Shown: piece after piece, positions 1 to 9,223 of the stretch
Layout of the letters: each line of letters begins with the position of its first letter
Numbering within the stretch: position 1 is the stretch's first letter
Origin: Candidatus Methylaffinis lahnbergensis
GTDB taxonomy: Bacteria; Pseudomonadota; Alphaproteobacteria; Rhizobiales; Beijerinckiaceae
Assembly: GCA_002890675.1 (NCBI GenBank)
Contig: PEFW01000013.1
Location: 1-59,274 of the forward strand
Direction: 5' to 3'
Length of the DNA stretch: 59,274 bases
Made by a program: the position numbers and the translations under genes
Notes under the pieces: generated by a model
The model's input: only the letters and a program-made list of their open reading frames with translations
Databases searched by the model: none
What the model was told of the DNA's origin: nothing

Positions 1-1
1 G

Positions 2-256
2 ACATATCCGACGGGCACGCTGACCTTCGAGCACACCTTTCCCGAGAACGGCAAATTCATAGGCATCGTGACCGTGAAAAACGCGCACGGCCAGACCTAT
101 GTGTCGCAGTTCCCGTTTTCGGTGGGCGTTGGGTTTTTTGGCGGCAAAAGCATCGGGATCTATGTCTCGATGGTCGCGGTGCTCGGCGCCGGGGTTTTCT
201 TGATTTGGCACTTGGGCCGGAAGCAGAAGATTGTTGCCCCGACTAAGTCGGCGTGA
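2..256 (+). CDS. C-terminal part of a membrane-anchored protein (5' end outside window)
   Basis: The reading frame is open from the first bases of the window and ends at TGA 254-256, so only the last 84 residues are seen. The visible part starts with a beta-rich stretch (TLTFEHTFPENGKF, GIVTVKNAHGQTYVSQFPF) that resembles an extracytoplasmic Ig-like or FixH/YtkA-like domain. It ends with one hydrophobic segment (about residues 56-73) followed by a short basic tail (GRKQK), which suggests C-terminal membrane anchoring with the bulk of the protein outside the cytoplasm. The family cannot be named from this fragment. A start codon inside it at 68 exists, but the coding character continues upstream, so a truncation by the window edge is more likely than a 62-residue gene. 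Confidence 0.6.
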   Translation, partial: TYPTGTLTFEHTFPENGKFIGIVTVKNAHGQTYVSQFPFSVGVGFFGGKSIGIYVSMVAVLGAGVFLIWHLGRKQKIVAPTKSA

Positions 257-450
257 GAGGGAGCGGGTGTATCTCGAACGGCGGGTTTTTGCGGTAACCC
301 GCCGCACCCGCGGGGGGTAAAGTTGTTGGTCCGTCCATTTTCAAAGCGACTTGTCCGATTGCGGCCGAGCCCTCGCCTGGGGGATCAATAGATGTTGATT
401 ATGCGAGGAGCAGAAACGATTGATTCAAAAAGGGCGCGAATAGATACTTA

Positions 451-1319
451 TTGCCCATGGAGCTCTATCAGATCAAACATTTCATCGCGGTCGCCGAGAC
501 CGGCGGTTTCACGAAAGGCGCGCAACGTGTCGCGATATCGCAGCCGGCGATCTCGGCCAGCATCGCGAAGCTTGAAGCGGAACTCGACGTCAAATTGCTC
601 GACCGGCGGCGCTCCCCGGTAGTGCCGACCGCCGCGGGGGCACGCTTACTCGAAGCTGGCAAGAATATTCTTCAAAGCTGCAATGCGGTGAAAGCTGAAC
701 TTAAAACGATCGCCACCCCGAATCGCCTCAGGATAGGCGTACTGCAGTCGCTCTCCAGCAGGTGCGTCTCCAGGCTGCTAAGCTCTTTCCGGCGTACCAG
801 CGTCCATGTGGCGATTGAAGTGGTCGACGGCAGCTGCGAGCAATTGGTCGAGTTCTTGGCCGAACAGGAACTCGACACGGTGCTCACAATTGTCGGCGGC
901 AACGACGTGAACTTCGCGAGGCGGATTCTTTTTGAAGAGCCCTACTTGTTGGCTGTTCCAAAAGACCTCGCTTCGCGCAGCGGCAAAGTGTGAAGCTCGC
1001 CGATCTTGACGGCGAACCTGTCATCGTGCGGACGAGGTGCGATTTTTACCAAGACGTAACCAACGTGCTAGTCGCTCGCGGCATCAAGATACGCGTCGTG
1101 TATCAAACCGACCAAGATGACAGGGCGCTTGCTCTCGTCGCTGCCGGGATAGGTTTGGCACTTGTTCCCGCCCATTTCGAGCTATCGGCGGTGAGCCAAG
1201 TCCCGGTGTTGGACTTGGGCATATCGAGAGCGATCGGGCTGCTCTGGTCGCGCGAGCGCGAGCATGCCGACCTCAAGGAATTCATCGAATTCGCTGGAGA
1301 GTATTGCTGGGCGCGATAG
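451..1319 (+). pseudogene. LysR-family transcriptional regulator, frameshifted
   Basis: The N-terminal part shows a classic LysR winged helix-turn-helix (YQIKHFIAVAETGGFTKGA, QPAISASIAKLEAEL, about residues 4-60) and the start of the effector-binding domain. Translation stops at TGA 991-993 after residue 180. The next frame resumes directly as VKLADLDGEPVIVRTRCDF and runs to 1319, with the conserved LALVAAGIGLALVPAHFE segment of LysR effector domains. At the join the DNA reads caaagtgtgaag. Removing one TG restores ...GKVKLADLDG, so a 2-base duplication explains the break. Total length would be about 289 residues, close to the family norm. The target genes are unknown; the upstream membrane protein is one candidate neighbour. 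A real pseudogene or a sequencing error are both possible. Confidence 0.85.
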
Positions 1320-1502
1320 CGGCCGCGGGCGATATTCCGGCACCAACGGAGGCGCCTTGACGGAGAGCTGGCGATCCGGCGGACTCCCCCGCGCCCTTCG
1401 CCCAGGCCAAACTCAATGCGACATCGGCGACGCCGGTTTTGCTAACCTTGGCAGGGTAGGGGCCGGCGTTATCGCGTTGCCTTGCCCTAGAGCAAAAATC
1501 CT

Positions 1503-2072
1503 TTACCGGTCGCCGAGGCTGCCGCCCGCATCGGCGAGCGCGGCGCCGACTTCGAGACCGAGATCGTCCATGGTCGCCTCCTCGACGGCAGCGATTGCTT
1601 CCCCTTTGGCCTGCCGTTCGGCCTCCGCGGCGGAGCGGGCGACATTGACGGTAATCTGGGCTTCGATTTCCGGATGCAAATGCACTGGGACTTCATGCAA
1701 TCCAAGCGATTTGATCGGCGCTTTCAGGACGATCTGATTGCGGTTGGCATTGAAGCCGCCAGCGGTGATCGCGGCGGCGATATCGCGCGGCGAAACCGAG
1801 CCGTAGAGATGGCCCGCATCGCCAGCCTGGCGGATGATGACGAAGATTTGCCCGGTGAGTTTTTCGGCGACGCCGGCCGCCTCGTTGCGCGATTCGAGAT
1901 TGCGCGTTTCGAGCTGGACGCGCTGACTTTCGAAATGGCTCTTATTGGCTTCGGTCGCGCGCATGGCCTTGCCGCCGGGCAGCAGGAAATTGCGGGCGTA
2001 GCCATCCTTCACGCGAACGGTTTCTCCCATTTGACCGAGTTTGGCGATGCGTTCGAGCAAAATAACTTCCAT
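1503..2072 (-). CDS. rplI: 50S ribosomal protein L9
   Basis: L9 binds 23S rRNA near the base of the L1 stalk and helps keep reading frame. The 189-residue protein starts [19 protein letters not shown], the signature N-terminal RNA-binding domain, followed by the [13 protein letters not shown] motif, a long connecting helix ([15 protein letters not shown]...) and the C-terminal domain ([14 protein letters not shown]). The C-terminal tail is longer than in E. coli (149 residues), as is usual in Rhizobiales. An AAGGA sequence lies 9 bases before the ATG. It is the last gene of the rpsF-rpsR-DUF2232-rplI cluster and begins 21 bases after the DUF2232 stop, so it is very likely co-transcribed with it. 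Confidence 0.96.
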   Translation of the reverse strand: MEVILLERIAKLGQMGETVRVKDGYARNFLLPGGKAMRATEANKSHFESQRVQLETRNLESRNEAAGVAEKLTGQIFVIIRQAGDAGHLYGSVSPRDIAAAITAGGFNANRNQIVLKAPIKSLGLHEVPVHLHPEIEAQITVNVARSAAEAERQAKGEAIAAVEEATMDDLGLEVGAALADAGGSLGDR

Positions 2073-2093
2073 AATGCGGTCCTTCGAGTTGCA

Positions 2094-3152
2094 TCAGAGT
2101 TTGGGCGAGGCCGTCTTGTCCTTGCGATCCCGGAGGGAGAACGCTGTCTCGATAATACCGGTCAAGACCAAGAGAAGTAGAAAGACAAACCATGTCACGG
2201 GGACAACAAGGCCGAGATAGATAAGAATGAGGAGAGGAATCCGGAAAGTCGACCCGCGCGACAGATAATGCGCCGCGGCGAGTCCGTCGAGAGCGAAGGC
2301 AACGCCGAGCGTTGCGGCGACAATGACGACGATGTGGCCGGGGAGCCCGCCGAGATACGGACCGGTCAGCGCGGCGGCGCCGAAAACCAAGAGATAGACC
2401 TGCGGCAGACGCAATTCGCCCGCTATGTCAGGCCACGGGCGGGGGAGTTGTGCCGAAAGCTGCGCCACCCGTCCCGCGAGCCAAAGATTGAGCATCAGCA
2501 TGACAAGGCTGGAACCCGCCACCGCCGGCGCCGCCGCCAAAACCGTGGCGCGCGCCAAATGACGCGCATCGAAGTCGTTTGGCAGGTGCATATTGGGGCT
2601 GATCAGCCGTTCGACGAAAGGGGTAATTTCCGCGCTCAACGAATCGAGCGCCACATCGAAACCACCATAGAGGCTGCTGACATAAACCGCGATCGCTACC
2701 CCGATGGTGGCGCAGATGGAGGCGGCAAAGGAAAGAATGCGCTCAAGCGGAACATATTCGCGGGCAAAAAAGCTGCCCACCCGGCTTGTTACGACCCAAT
2801 TCGGACTTCCCTTCGCCCGGCTCAACACCGAGAGGAGGCTTAGCCAAAAAGCCGGCAAACCGAGGGAGAAAGCGAAAACCAGACCGCCAAGCGCGGCGGT
2901 GTCGAGACTCCCGAATTTCTGCTGCGCGTTGAAAATTCCGGCAACGGTGGCCGTGGCCGAGGCAACCGCCGCGGCGCCGGCGAGAGCGCCGTATCCAAGC
3001 GTCGCGATCATGATTGGAAGCGGAGACAAATTGGCGAGAACGGCGGCGACAAAGGTCGCGCGGATTGCGAGGCTAAACAAAACGGCGGCGGCGATTCCCG
3101 CCCCGATCCCTACGGCGACGGCCGGACCATGTCTTAAGAGGCGCTTTTTCAT
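2094..3152 (-). CDS. DUF2232 polytopic membrane protein (YybS-like)
   Basis: A 352-residue inner-membrane protein with about eight hydrophobic segments, beginning MKKRLLRHGPAVAVGIGAG and ending in a long hydrophobic stretch before a charged tail (SLRDRKDKT). In Rhizobiales a DUF2232 protein is regularly found between rpsR and rplI. The same position here, on the same strand and 21 bases before rplI, supports the assignment. Its biochemical role is not established; a relation to the membrane part of energy-coupling transport proteins has been suggested for the family. No catalytic motif is visible. The 193-base gap to rpsR contains nothing I recognise and could hold a separate promoter. Confidence 0.85.
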   Translation of the reverse strand: MKKRLLRHGPAVAVGIGAGIAAAVLFSLAIRATFVAAVLANLSPLPIMIATLGYGALAGAAAVASATATVAGIFNAQQKFGSLDTAALGGLVFAFSLGLPAFWLSLLSVLSRAKGSPNWVVTSRVGSFFAREYVPLERILSFAASICATIGVAIAVYVSSLYGGFDVALDSLSAEITPFVERLISPNMHLPNDFDARHLARATVLAAAPAVAGSSLVMLMLNLWLAGRVAQLSAQLPRPWPDIAGELRLPQVYLLVFGAAALTGPYLGGLPGHIVVIVAATLGVAFALDGLAAAHYLSRGSTFRIPLLILIYLGLVVPVTWFVFLLLLVLTGIIETAFSLRDRKDKTASPKL

Positions 3153-3345
3153 CCTGACCTGCTGTCCCGCTCGAAAGGCGGTTCGAGACCAATGGAGAGA
3201 AAAATCTCCCTACGTCCCAGAGAAATCGCGCGGACTCACCGCGCCGCCAGCGATCGCCCATGTTCGTGGCTCATGGATACTAGAACAGTTCCACGCCGGG
3301 GGAAATATCCCGCGCGTGGATGGCCGTCCCGCGCGGGCGCGAATT

Positions 3346-3588
3346 TTAGCGGATTACATAGGGCAAAAGCCCGAGAAAGCGGGCGCGTTTGACGGCCTTC
3401 GCCAGCTCGCGCTGTTTCTTGGCCGAAACGGCGGTGATTCGCGACGGGACGATCTTGCCGCGCTCGGAAATGTAGCGCGAGAGGAGACGCGTGTCCTTGT
3501 AATCGATTTTGGGCGCGTTCGGCCCGGAAAACGGGCACGTTTTGCGGCGGCGATAGAAAGGCCTGCGGGGCGCGGCGGAGGTTGTCAT
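3346..3588 (-). CDS. rpsR: 30S ribosomal protein S18
   Basis: An 80-residue basic protein with the S18 core: [10 protein letters not shown] near the N terminus, then [19 protein letters not shown] and the [18 protein letters not shown] signature. S18 sits on the platform of the small subunit, where it pairs with S6. The ATG overlaps the rpsF stop codon by one base (TGATG), so the two are translationally coupled, which fits their 1:1 heterodimer. Length is normal for the family. Confidence 0.97.
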   Translation of the reverse strand: MTTSAAPRRPFYRRRKTCPFSGPNAPKIDYKDTRLLSRYISERGKIVPSRITAVSAKKQRELAKAVKRARFLGLLPYVIR

Positions 3589-4037
3589 CAGAAGCTTGCC
3601 TCCTCGCTCGCCGCGGTTTCGTCGCGCGGACGCTTAGGGGCTCTTTCGCCACGCTCGGGGCGAGGGCCCCGGCCGCGATCGCCGCGGTCATGGCGGTCGC
3701 CGCGGTCGTCGTCGTCGCGCTTGCGCATCATCGCCGATGGGCCTTGTTCCAGAGCTTCGACCCGAACCGTCATGAAACGGATGACATCCTCGTTGATCCC
3801 CATCTGCCGCTCCATTTCGGCGAGCGCGGCCGGCGGCGCATCGATGTTCAAGAGCGAGAAATGCGCCTTGCGGTTCTTCTTGATCCGGTAGGCGAGGGAC
3901 TTCACCCCCCAATATTCCGCCTTTTCGACTTTGCCGCCGAAGGATTCGATGACCGCCCTGAAACGCGCCGTCAGCGCGTCCGCCTGTTGGGCGGAAATAT
4001 CCTGGCGCGCCAAATAGATATGCTCGTAAAGAGCCAT
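3588..4037 (-). CDS. rpsF: 30S ribosomal protein S6
   Basis: S6 (149 residues) begins [15 protein letters not shown] and shows the family segment [20 protein letters not shown], then [18 protein letters not shown]. After about residue 105 comes a low-complexity tail rich in Asp, Arg and Gly ([20 protein letters not shown]), typical of alphaproteobacterial S6 and longer than in E. coli. GGAAAGG upstream of the ATG acts as ribosome binding site. It is the first gene of the ribosomal cluster, and a sigma-70-like promoter is predicted about 170 bases upstream. Confidence 0.96.
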   Translation of the reverse strand: MALYEHIYLARQDISAQQADALTARFRAVIESFGGKVEKAEYWGVKSLAYRIKKNRKAHFSLLNIDAPPAALAEMERQMGINEDVIRFMTVRVEALEQGPSAMMRKRDDDDRGDRHDRGDRGRGPRPERGERAPKRPRDETAASEEASF

Positions 4038-4204
4038 TCTTTTGCCTTTCCTCTAACTCCTCGCGTCTCCCCGCGCCGAGCCCTTCGAGCCTTGGAAAGG
4101 CCCGCGCCGGCAAACGAAGGCGGAGACACCTGCAAAGCGGATCCCTTGATCCAGCCCGCGAAGCGAGTTCCCATTCGGCCTCCGGCGAGAGCCGCGAAGC
4201 TGGC

Positions 4205-4232
4205 TTTATACAAGGATTTGGCGCAGCGGCAA
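4205..4232 (-). promoter_or_regulatory. Predicted sigma-70-type promoter of the rpsF operon
   Basis: Read on the minus strand, TTGCCG (4232-4227) and TATAAA (4210-4205) are separated by 16 bases. The position, 168 bases before the rpsF start, leaves a long untranslated leader, as is common for ribosomal protein operons that are autoregulated. No leader structure was resolved by eye. Confidence 0.45.
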
Positions 4233-4289
4233 GGTGCGGTTGGCGATCCCTCCCGCGACTTTCATGCATGAACTAAAGTCCGGCGATAC

Positions 4290-4712
4290 CTAAACGCAAG
4301 GTCCCCATTGCCCGTTGCCGCGAATGCGCCAGGATTTCAACCCCGCCTTGGCGACGACGATCCGCCCGTTTTTCGCCATCGCGACAAGATGCTTGAAGAC
4401 AAGCGGCGTTAGCCAAGCAAATGGCTTTTCTGGATCGCAGACGGCGCGGTATTCATCGGAATCTGGATCCTCCATCAAGATCGCGCCGGTGCGATCCGGA
4501 CGCAGCCGCGGGCTCATGTCCCGGTCGCCCTTCCACAAGCATTCGTAATCGCGGCAAACTTGCGGCCGGCCCGCATAGATGCCGCAGCCGCCGGAACCGG
4601 CGTTAAGACAGTGTTCGCACAATTTGCCGGCGGATTTCGCCAACTCGGCGATCTCGAGAACCTTGCAACAGAAGCTGCATTCGCCGCAGGCTTTTCCTGG
4701 GATTGCAAGCAT
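4290..4712 (-). CDS. YkgJ-type cysteine cluster protein
   Basis: A 140-residue protein of the YkgJ (CxxCxxCC) family, thought to bind zinc or an iron-sulfur cluster. Visible metal ligands are CGECSFCCKV near residue 10, CEHC about 25 residues later, then GGCGIYAGRPQVCRDYEC. I chose the ATG at 4712 because GAGGAA lies just upstream and the family starts close to the first cysteine cluster; a longer frame reaches 4778 without support. It stands alone between the rpsF promoter region and gmk. The substrate or partner is unknown for this family member. Confidence 0.85.
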   Translation of the reverse strand: MLAIPGKACGECSFCCKVLEIAELAKSAGKLCEHCLNAGSGGCGIYAGRPQVCRDYECLWKGDRDMSPRLRPDRTGAILMEDPDSDEYRAVCDPEKPFAWLTPLVFKHLVAMAKNGRIVVAKAGLKSWRIRGNGQWGPCV

Positions 4713-4839
4713 GAATTCCTCGCGGCTGCTACCTGATTCGATGATATTAATACTTTCTCGCGGAAGGCGCCGACGCAAGAGAAATCGAACCGCCCCTTAC
4801 GGATTTCTGCTCCGGCGCGGCTTTCGGCAGCGCTTCCCG

Positions 4840-5502
4840 TCATGTCTCGCCGAGCAGCCTTTCGACGAAAGCGGCGATCTCCTCCCTTGCCCGCGCGGCG
4901 CGGCGGTGTTCGGCCGCGAGGATCGCGCGGAGGCCACTGAACGTGCTTTGCAGATCGTCGTTGACGAGCACGTAATCATAGTCCGTCCAGCGGCGGATTT
5001 CGTTGCGCGCCTCGCTCAAGCGCTTGTCGATGACGTCCGGCCGGTCCTCGGCGCGGCGTTCGAGGCGCGAACGCAATTCCCGCATCGACGGCGGCAGGAT
5101 GAAGATCGTGACTGCATCTCCGCCGGACTTTTCCTTAACCTGGCGCGTGCCTTGATAGTCGATGTCGAAAAGAACGTCGCGCCCTTGCTGGAGAACCTGT
5201 TCGGCCGGCTCGCGCGGAGTGCCGTAATAATTGCCGTGCACCTCTGCCCATTCGAGCAGATCGCCGCCCTCACGCAGCGCATCAAATTGCTTCTTGCCGA
5301 TGAATGTGTAATGAAGGCCGTCGACTTCGCTCGACCGCCGCGCCCGCGTGGTCACCGAAATCGACAGCGTCAGATCGAGTTCCTTGATCTGGAGCAGCAT
5401 CCGGGTCAAAGTCGTCTTGCCCGCGCCCGATGGCGAAGAAAGAATCAGCATCAAGCCTCGCCGGCCAAGCGGCGTTTTGCCAACATGGTCTTCAAGAGGC
5501 AT
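4840..5502 (-). CDS. gmk: Guanylate kinase
   Basis: Guanylate kinase phosphorylates GMP to GDP with ATP, an essential step of purine nucleotide synthesis. The 220-residue protein carries the P-loop SSPSGAGKTTL (about residues 22-32), the GMP-binding SVTTRARRSSEVDGLHYTF segment, and the YYGTPREP and LFDIDYQGTRQVK motifs. It ends with a normal C-terminal helix (AAFVERLLGET). It begins 4 bases after the yicC stop, so the pair forms an operon, an arrangement also common in other proteobacteria. Confidence 0.96.
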   Translation of the reverse strand: MPLEDHVGKTPLGRRGLMLILSSPSGAGKTTLTRMLLQIKELDLTLSISVTTRARRSSEVDGLHYTFIGKKQFDALREGGDLLEWAEVHGNYYGTPREPAEQVLQQGRDVLFDIDYQGTRQVKEKSGGDAVTIFILPPSMRELRSRLERRAEDRPDVIDKRLSEARNEIRRWTDYDYVLVNDDLQSTFSGLRAILAAEHRRAARAREEIAAFVERLLGET

Positions 5503-5506
5503 ATTT

Positions 5507-6391
5507 TTACTCGATATTCTGGACCTGCTCGCGGAATTGCTCGATCTCGACGCGCAATTCGAGACCGAGCGCCGTCAGGCTCGCGTCGTTCGATTTGGCG
5601 CAAAGCGTATTGGCCTCGCGCGAAAGTTCCTGGGCAAGGAAGTCGAGCCTGCGGCCAACCGCGCCGCCGTTGGCCAAAAGATCGCGGGCAGCAGTGGCGT
5701 GCGCGGCAAGACGGTCCAATTCTTCCCGGATATCGGCCTTGGCCGCCAGCATGAGCGCCTCCTGATGCAAACGGTTCTGGTCGAAATTCGCGTTTCCGGC
5801 AAGTAAGGCAAGCGATTGCGCGAGGCGCGCCTGAATCGCCTCGGGCTTGCGGGCCGGGCAGGCATCGGCCGCTTGCGTCAGCGCGGCGATCTTTTCGAGC
5901 CGCGTCGCAATGATACTTGCAAGCACGGCGCCCTCGCTTTGCCGCATGGCGACGAGCGAATTTAGCGCCTCGTCGAGCAAATCGAGAGCGCTCGCTCGCG
6001 TGCGTAAAATTTCGGCATCGTCGTCGGCCGCATCTGCGATGTCCACAACGCCGCGCACGGAAAGAAGTCCGTCGAGTGTCGCGGGCGAGATCATTAGCGG
6101 CAGCGGGATTTCGGCGATCGCCGCGATGAGTTTTCGCAACAAATCCTGGTTGACGCGAATTTCCGAGGTGGTTGTTTCGCGCTGCGCGGCGAGCGTCGCA
6201 TGGATCGTTCCTCGGTGGAGTTTTCGCGAAAGTCTTGCGCGCGCGTCCGGCTCGATCGCATCGAAGGGCGGCGAAAGCCGCAGCCTCGCATCGAGGCCCT
6301 TGGCGTTGACGGATTTAAGCTCCCAGGCAAGGCGCCATGGCCCAGCGCTTCCGGCGGCCCGGGCGAAACCCGTCATGCTGGCGATTGTCAT
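5507..6391 (-). CDS. yicC: YicC family endoribonuclease
   Basis: About 294 residues starting MTIASMTGFARA, the family's hallmark N terminus (S-M-T-G-[FY]-A). The C-terminal DUF1732 region is present, with the DIREELDRLAAHATAARDLL and RRLDFLAQELSREANTL signatures and the SNDASLTALGLELR end. YicC proteins have been shown to act as RNases in E. coli. I set the start at 6391, where the family begins, although the frame extends to 6457. No strong ribosome binding site is visible. Followed 4 bases later by gmk. Confidence 0.93.
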   Translation of the reverse strand: MTIASMTGFARAAGSAGPWRLAWELKSVNAKGLDARLRLSPPFDAIEPDARARLSRKLHRGTIHATLAAQRETTTSEIRVNQDLLRKLIAAIAEIPLPLMISPATLDGLLSVRGVVDIADAADDDAEILRTRASALDLLDEALNSLVAMRQSEGAVLASIIATRLEKIAALTQAADACPARKPEAIQARLAQSLALLAGNANFDQNRLHQEALMLAAKADIREELDRLAAHATAARDLLANGGAVGRRLDFLAQELSREANTLCAKSNDASLTALGLELRVEIEQFREQVQNIE

Positions 6392-6542
6392 CGTAAAATG
6401 GGCAACCTGAACGGCCGATCGGGCCCACACCATAGTACCAGCGCCGTCACTGCTCAAGCTGTAAGCAATTGGTGTAGGTTCTCAGTTTGAAATTCTGCTT
6501 CACGCCATGAACGGGCTCTGTGCCGCCACCGTTGCAAATTCC

Positions 6543-7355
6543 TCAATCGTGCGGGTAAGCCATCGTCTCCACCGATTTCACCAACCTATGGAAAGGTTCT
6601 ATGGATACGTGATTAGGCCCCCGAAATGGATTATTGAGCAGGACGACCAGCGCCATGACGAGGCCGACCAAGGACCCAAGGAGCGACACCATCACCACAT
6701 GCATCCATAATTGAGGCGTGCCGAAAAGATAAGTAAAGATCATCAGTATTACCGCGCCAGCGATGAGATTCCACCACAGAATGGCGGGCATTTCCATGCT
6801 CGCCGCGTGAAAACGGCCACGTCGCGCGTCGTAAAGCTCATTTAAGGTCTTCACTGCGTCCGCGCGCATGACGGCGACGCTTTCGTCCTTGGCTTGCACC
6901 TGGAGGAGCTCAGTGTGAAATTTATCGAGCAGCTGCCAGCCTTCGATTTCGTAAATGCGCCCGGCAGCCAACGACGACCACTCGTCCTCAACGACTATTT
7001 CGGCGTAGACGAAAAGATAATGCCGCAATCGCGAGGCCGCCGGTTCTGGAAAAGCCGGGGTGTCGCGATAAAGATCACCGACAAGATTGGCCTCTGTTTG
7101 CACCAGATTATCGGTTTGCGCGAAATTCTGCCAAACGGCAACGGCTACAAAGGCGAGCAAGACGGCGTAAATGGTGCCGGCCGTCGCAAAGGTAAAACCC
7201 GACACGTCATTGTGGGCTCTGCGCACCCCATGAGGCAAAATCGAATGGGCCGCAAACAGGCCAAGCGAGGACAAGCTCGCGCCAACGAAAATTGAAACGA
7301 TCACCGCAACAGTTGTCGGCAGGTCAGACAGCCAGTGTGCCGCTGCTTCAAGCAT
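6543..7355 (-). CDS. DUF4239 (bestrophin-like) membrane protein
   Basis: A 270-residue inner-membrane protein with two hydrophobic helices near the N terminus (about residues 14-36 and 55-75), a soluble middle part (QTDNLVQTEANLVGDLYRD), and two helices near the C terminus (about 192-212 and 218-240). This layout and the FAQTDNLVQTEA segment match DUF4239, described in databases as bestrophin-like. Transport of anions is only a guess from that name. It stands apart from its neighbours, with about 150 bases to yicC and 245 bases to era, and no operon partner is evident. Confidence 0.75.
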   Translation of the reverse strand: MLEAAAHWLSDLPTTVAVIVSIFVGASLSSLGLFAAHSILPHGVRRAHNDVSGFTFATAGTIYAVLLAFVAVAVWQNFAQTDNLVQTEANLVGDLYRDTPAFPEPAASRLRHYLFVYAEIVVEDEWSSLAAGRIYEIEGWQLLDKFHTELLQVQAKDESVAVMRADAVKTLNELYDARRGRFHAASMEMPAILWWNLIAGAVILMIFTYLFGTPQLWMHVVMVSLLGSLVGLVMALVVLLNNPFRGPNHVSIEPFHRLVKSVETMAYPHD

Positions 7356-7600
7356 TCAAGACGCTCCAGACGCTCGCAAAGGTCGAGCGCCAATTCCGCG
7401 CTATTTCAATCTAAATCATCTCATTTGCAATCGGCGTAGCCGCTGGACATTTGTTACGGCGCGGGCCAGGAAAGCCGTATCATGGCCGCTGTGCAACAAA
7501 AGCATATCTAGGCAACAAACCCAAACCTCATCTCGAAAACAACGTTTGCGAACCTGCTGTTTTGGAAAATTGCGTTGAAGGAAAACCGGTCCTAACCGCG

Positions 7601-8515
7601 TCACTCCTTCGGAAATTCCAGCCCCATTTCCCGATAGCGTTCGGGATCGTCGAGCCAGTTTTCGCGCACCTTGACAAATAAAAAAAGATGCGCCTTTTGT
7701 CCGGCCACCTCAGAAATCTCCTTGCGTGCCGCGGTCCCGATCGCCTTGATGGTGCGGCCGCCTTCGCCGATCGCGATCTTCTTGTGGGCTTCGCGCATCA
7801 CATAGATGGTCTGTTCGATGCGTGCCGATCCGTCCGGCAGGTCTTTCCAAACTTCAGTTTCGACCGTCGATGAATAGGGAAGCTCGTCGTGCAGGCGCTC
7901 GAAGAGCTTTTCCCGCGTGATCTCGGCGGCGAGCAGGCGCAAGGGCATGTCCGAAATCTGATCTTCCGGATAAAGCCACGGGCCGGGCGGTATCAACGCG
8001 GCGAGTTCGTGCTTGAATTTCGCCACGCCGTGGCCGCGCAACGCCGAGATCATAAAAGTTTGCGCGAAGGGGAGCACGCCGTTAAGCCTGGCCGCAAGTT
8101 CGAGGAGCGTCGGCGGTTCAACCGTATCGATCTTGTTGAGGACAAGAATTTTTGTGGCGGCACTTTGCGGCAGCCGACCGAGAATGGCCTCGACCTCGGC
8201 ATCGATACCTCTCAGGACATCGACAAGCAGCGCGGCCGCATCGGCATCGCCGGTACTGCCCCAGGCGGCCGCCACCATGGCCCGGTCGAGCCGGCGTTTC
8301 GGCGCGAATATGCCGGGCGTATCGACGAAGATGATTTGGGCCGCGCCTTCCAGCACAATCCCGCGGACAGTGCCACGCGTTGTCTGAGCCTTGCGCGAAA
8401 CGATCGAGACCTTGGTTGCAACTAGCCGGTTGATGAGCGTTGATTTGCCGGAGTTCGGTGCGCCCATAAGGGCGACAAAACCGCAACTTGTCCCGCCGCC
8501 GCGTCCGCTGTTCAC
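7601..8515 (-). CDS. era: GTPase Era
   Basis: Era is an essential GTPase that binds the 3' end of 16S rRNA and assists 30S assembly. The 304-residue protein has the G motifs GAPNSGKST, DTPG and NKID in order, and a C-terminal KH domain with the GEGGRTIKAIGTAARKEI loop. It starts at GTG 8515-8513, which overlaps the rnc stop codon as GTGA. A longer frame upstream is simply out-of-frame rnc sequence. The coupling to rnc is the standard arrangement. Confidence 0.95.
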   Translation of the reverse strand: MNSGRGGGTSCGFVALMGAPNSGKSTLINRLVATKVSIVSRKAQTTRGTVRGIVLEGAAQIIFVDTPGIFAPKRRLDRAMVAAAWGSTGDADAAALLVDVLRGIDAEVEAILGRLPQSAATKILVLNKIDTVEPPTLLELAARLNGVLPFAQTFMISALRGHGVAKFKHELAALIPPGPWLYPEDQISDMPLRLLAAEITREKLFERLHDELPYSSTVETEVWKDLPDGSARIEQTIYVMREAHKKIAIGEGGRTIKAIGTAARKEISEVAGQKAHLFLFVKVRENWLDDPERYREMGLEFPKE

Positions 8516-9222
8516 GCGGCGCCCTTTTCGCCGTCTTGGCCAATGCCCTCGCGCGCGATGAAAGCCGCCGCCGCGGCTTGCTCGGCGAGGCGCTTTGCAA
8601 AGCCCTTCGCCTCGGCATTCCGGTAGCCGGGCACTTCGACGGAAACTGTGAATTCCGGGGCGTGGTCTGGCCCGGATCGTGCGGTCTCGCGATAGAGCGG
8701 GGTGGCAAGACCGCGCGCTTGCGCCCATTCCTGCAGCTCTGTCTTTGCATCGCGCAACGGGTGTCCCGGCGAGTGCATCCGTTCGCCGAAGGCGGCGATG
8801 ACGACGGCCTTCGCCGCCTCATAGCCCGCGTCGAGAAATACCCCGCCTATGATCGCTTCGCAAACGTCGGCCAAAATCGCCATATTGGGGGGTCTTGCTC
8901 GCCGTTCGATTTCGCCAAGCAAGACGCAGGAGTCAACGCCCCACGCGAGGGCGGCCTCGGCGCAGCTCTCCTTGCGGACGAGGCCCGCGAGGCGGCGCGA
9001 GAGTTCTCCCTCGCCGGCCTCGGGAAACGCTTCGTACAACATATCCGAAACAGCGAGACCCAATACGCGGTCGCCGAGAAATTCGAGCCTTTGATAGGTT
9101 TCGTGCTTGCGCCCCGCCGCCGCGCTCACATGGGTCAGCGCCACCGCGATCAGATTGCGATCGGCGAAAACGTGCCCGATCCGCGCCTCGACCGCTCTGA
9201 CATCCTGGACTTGCCGCGCCAT
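8512..9222 (-). CDS. rnc: Ribonuclease III
   Basis: RNase III cuts double-stranded RNA, including the rRNA precursor. The 236-residue protein shows the catalytic signature YQRLEFLGDRVLGLAVSDML (about residues 43-62), the second acidic cluster ILADVCEAIIGGVFLDAGY, and a C-terminal double-stranded RNA-binding domain from about residue 158 (DAKTELQEWAQARG ... AKGFAKRLAEQAAAAAFI). The usual NERLEFLGD reads YQRLEFLGD here, a mild change outside the metal ligands. It begins 1 base after the lepB stop and overlaps era by 4 bases, so lepB-rnc-era is one transcription unit. Confidence 0.95.
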   Translation of the reverse strand: MARQVQDVRAVEARIGHVFADRNLIAVALTHVSAAAGRKHETYQRLEFLGDRVLGLAVSDMLYEAFPEAGEGELSRRLAGLVRKESCAEAALAWGVDSCVLLGEIERRARPPNMAILADVCEAIIGGVFLDAGYEAAKAVVIAAFGERMHSPGHPLRDAKTELQEWAQARGLATPLYRETARSGPDHAPEFTVSVEVPGYRNAEAKGFAKRLAEQAAAAAFIAREGIGQDGEKGAA

Positions 9223-9223
9223 G

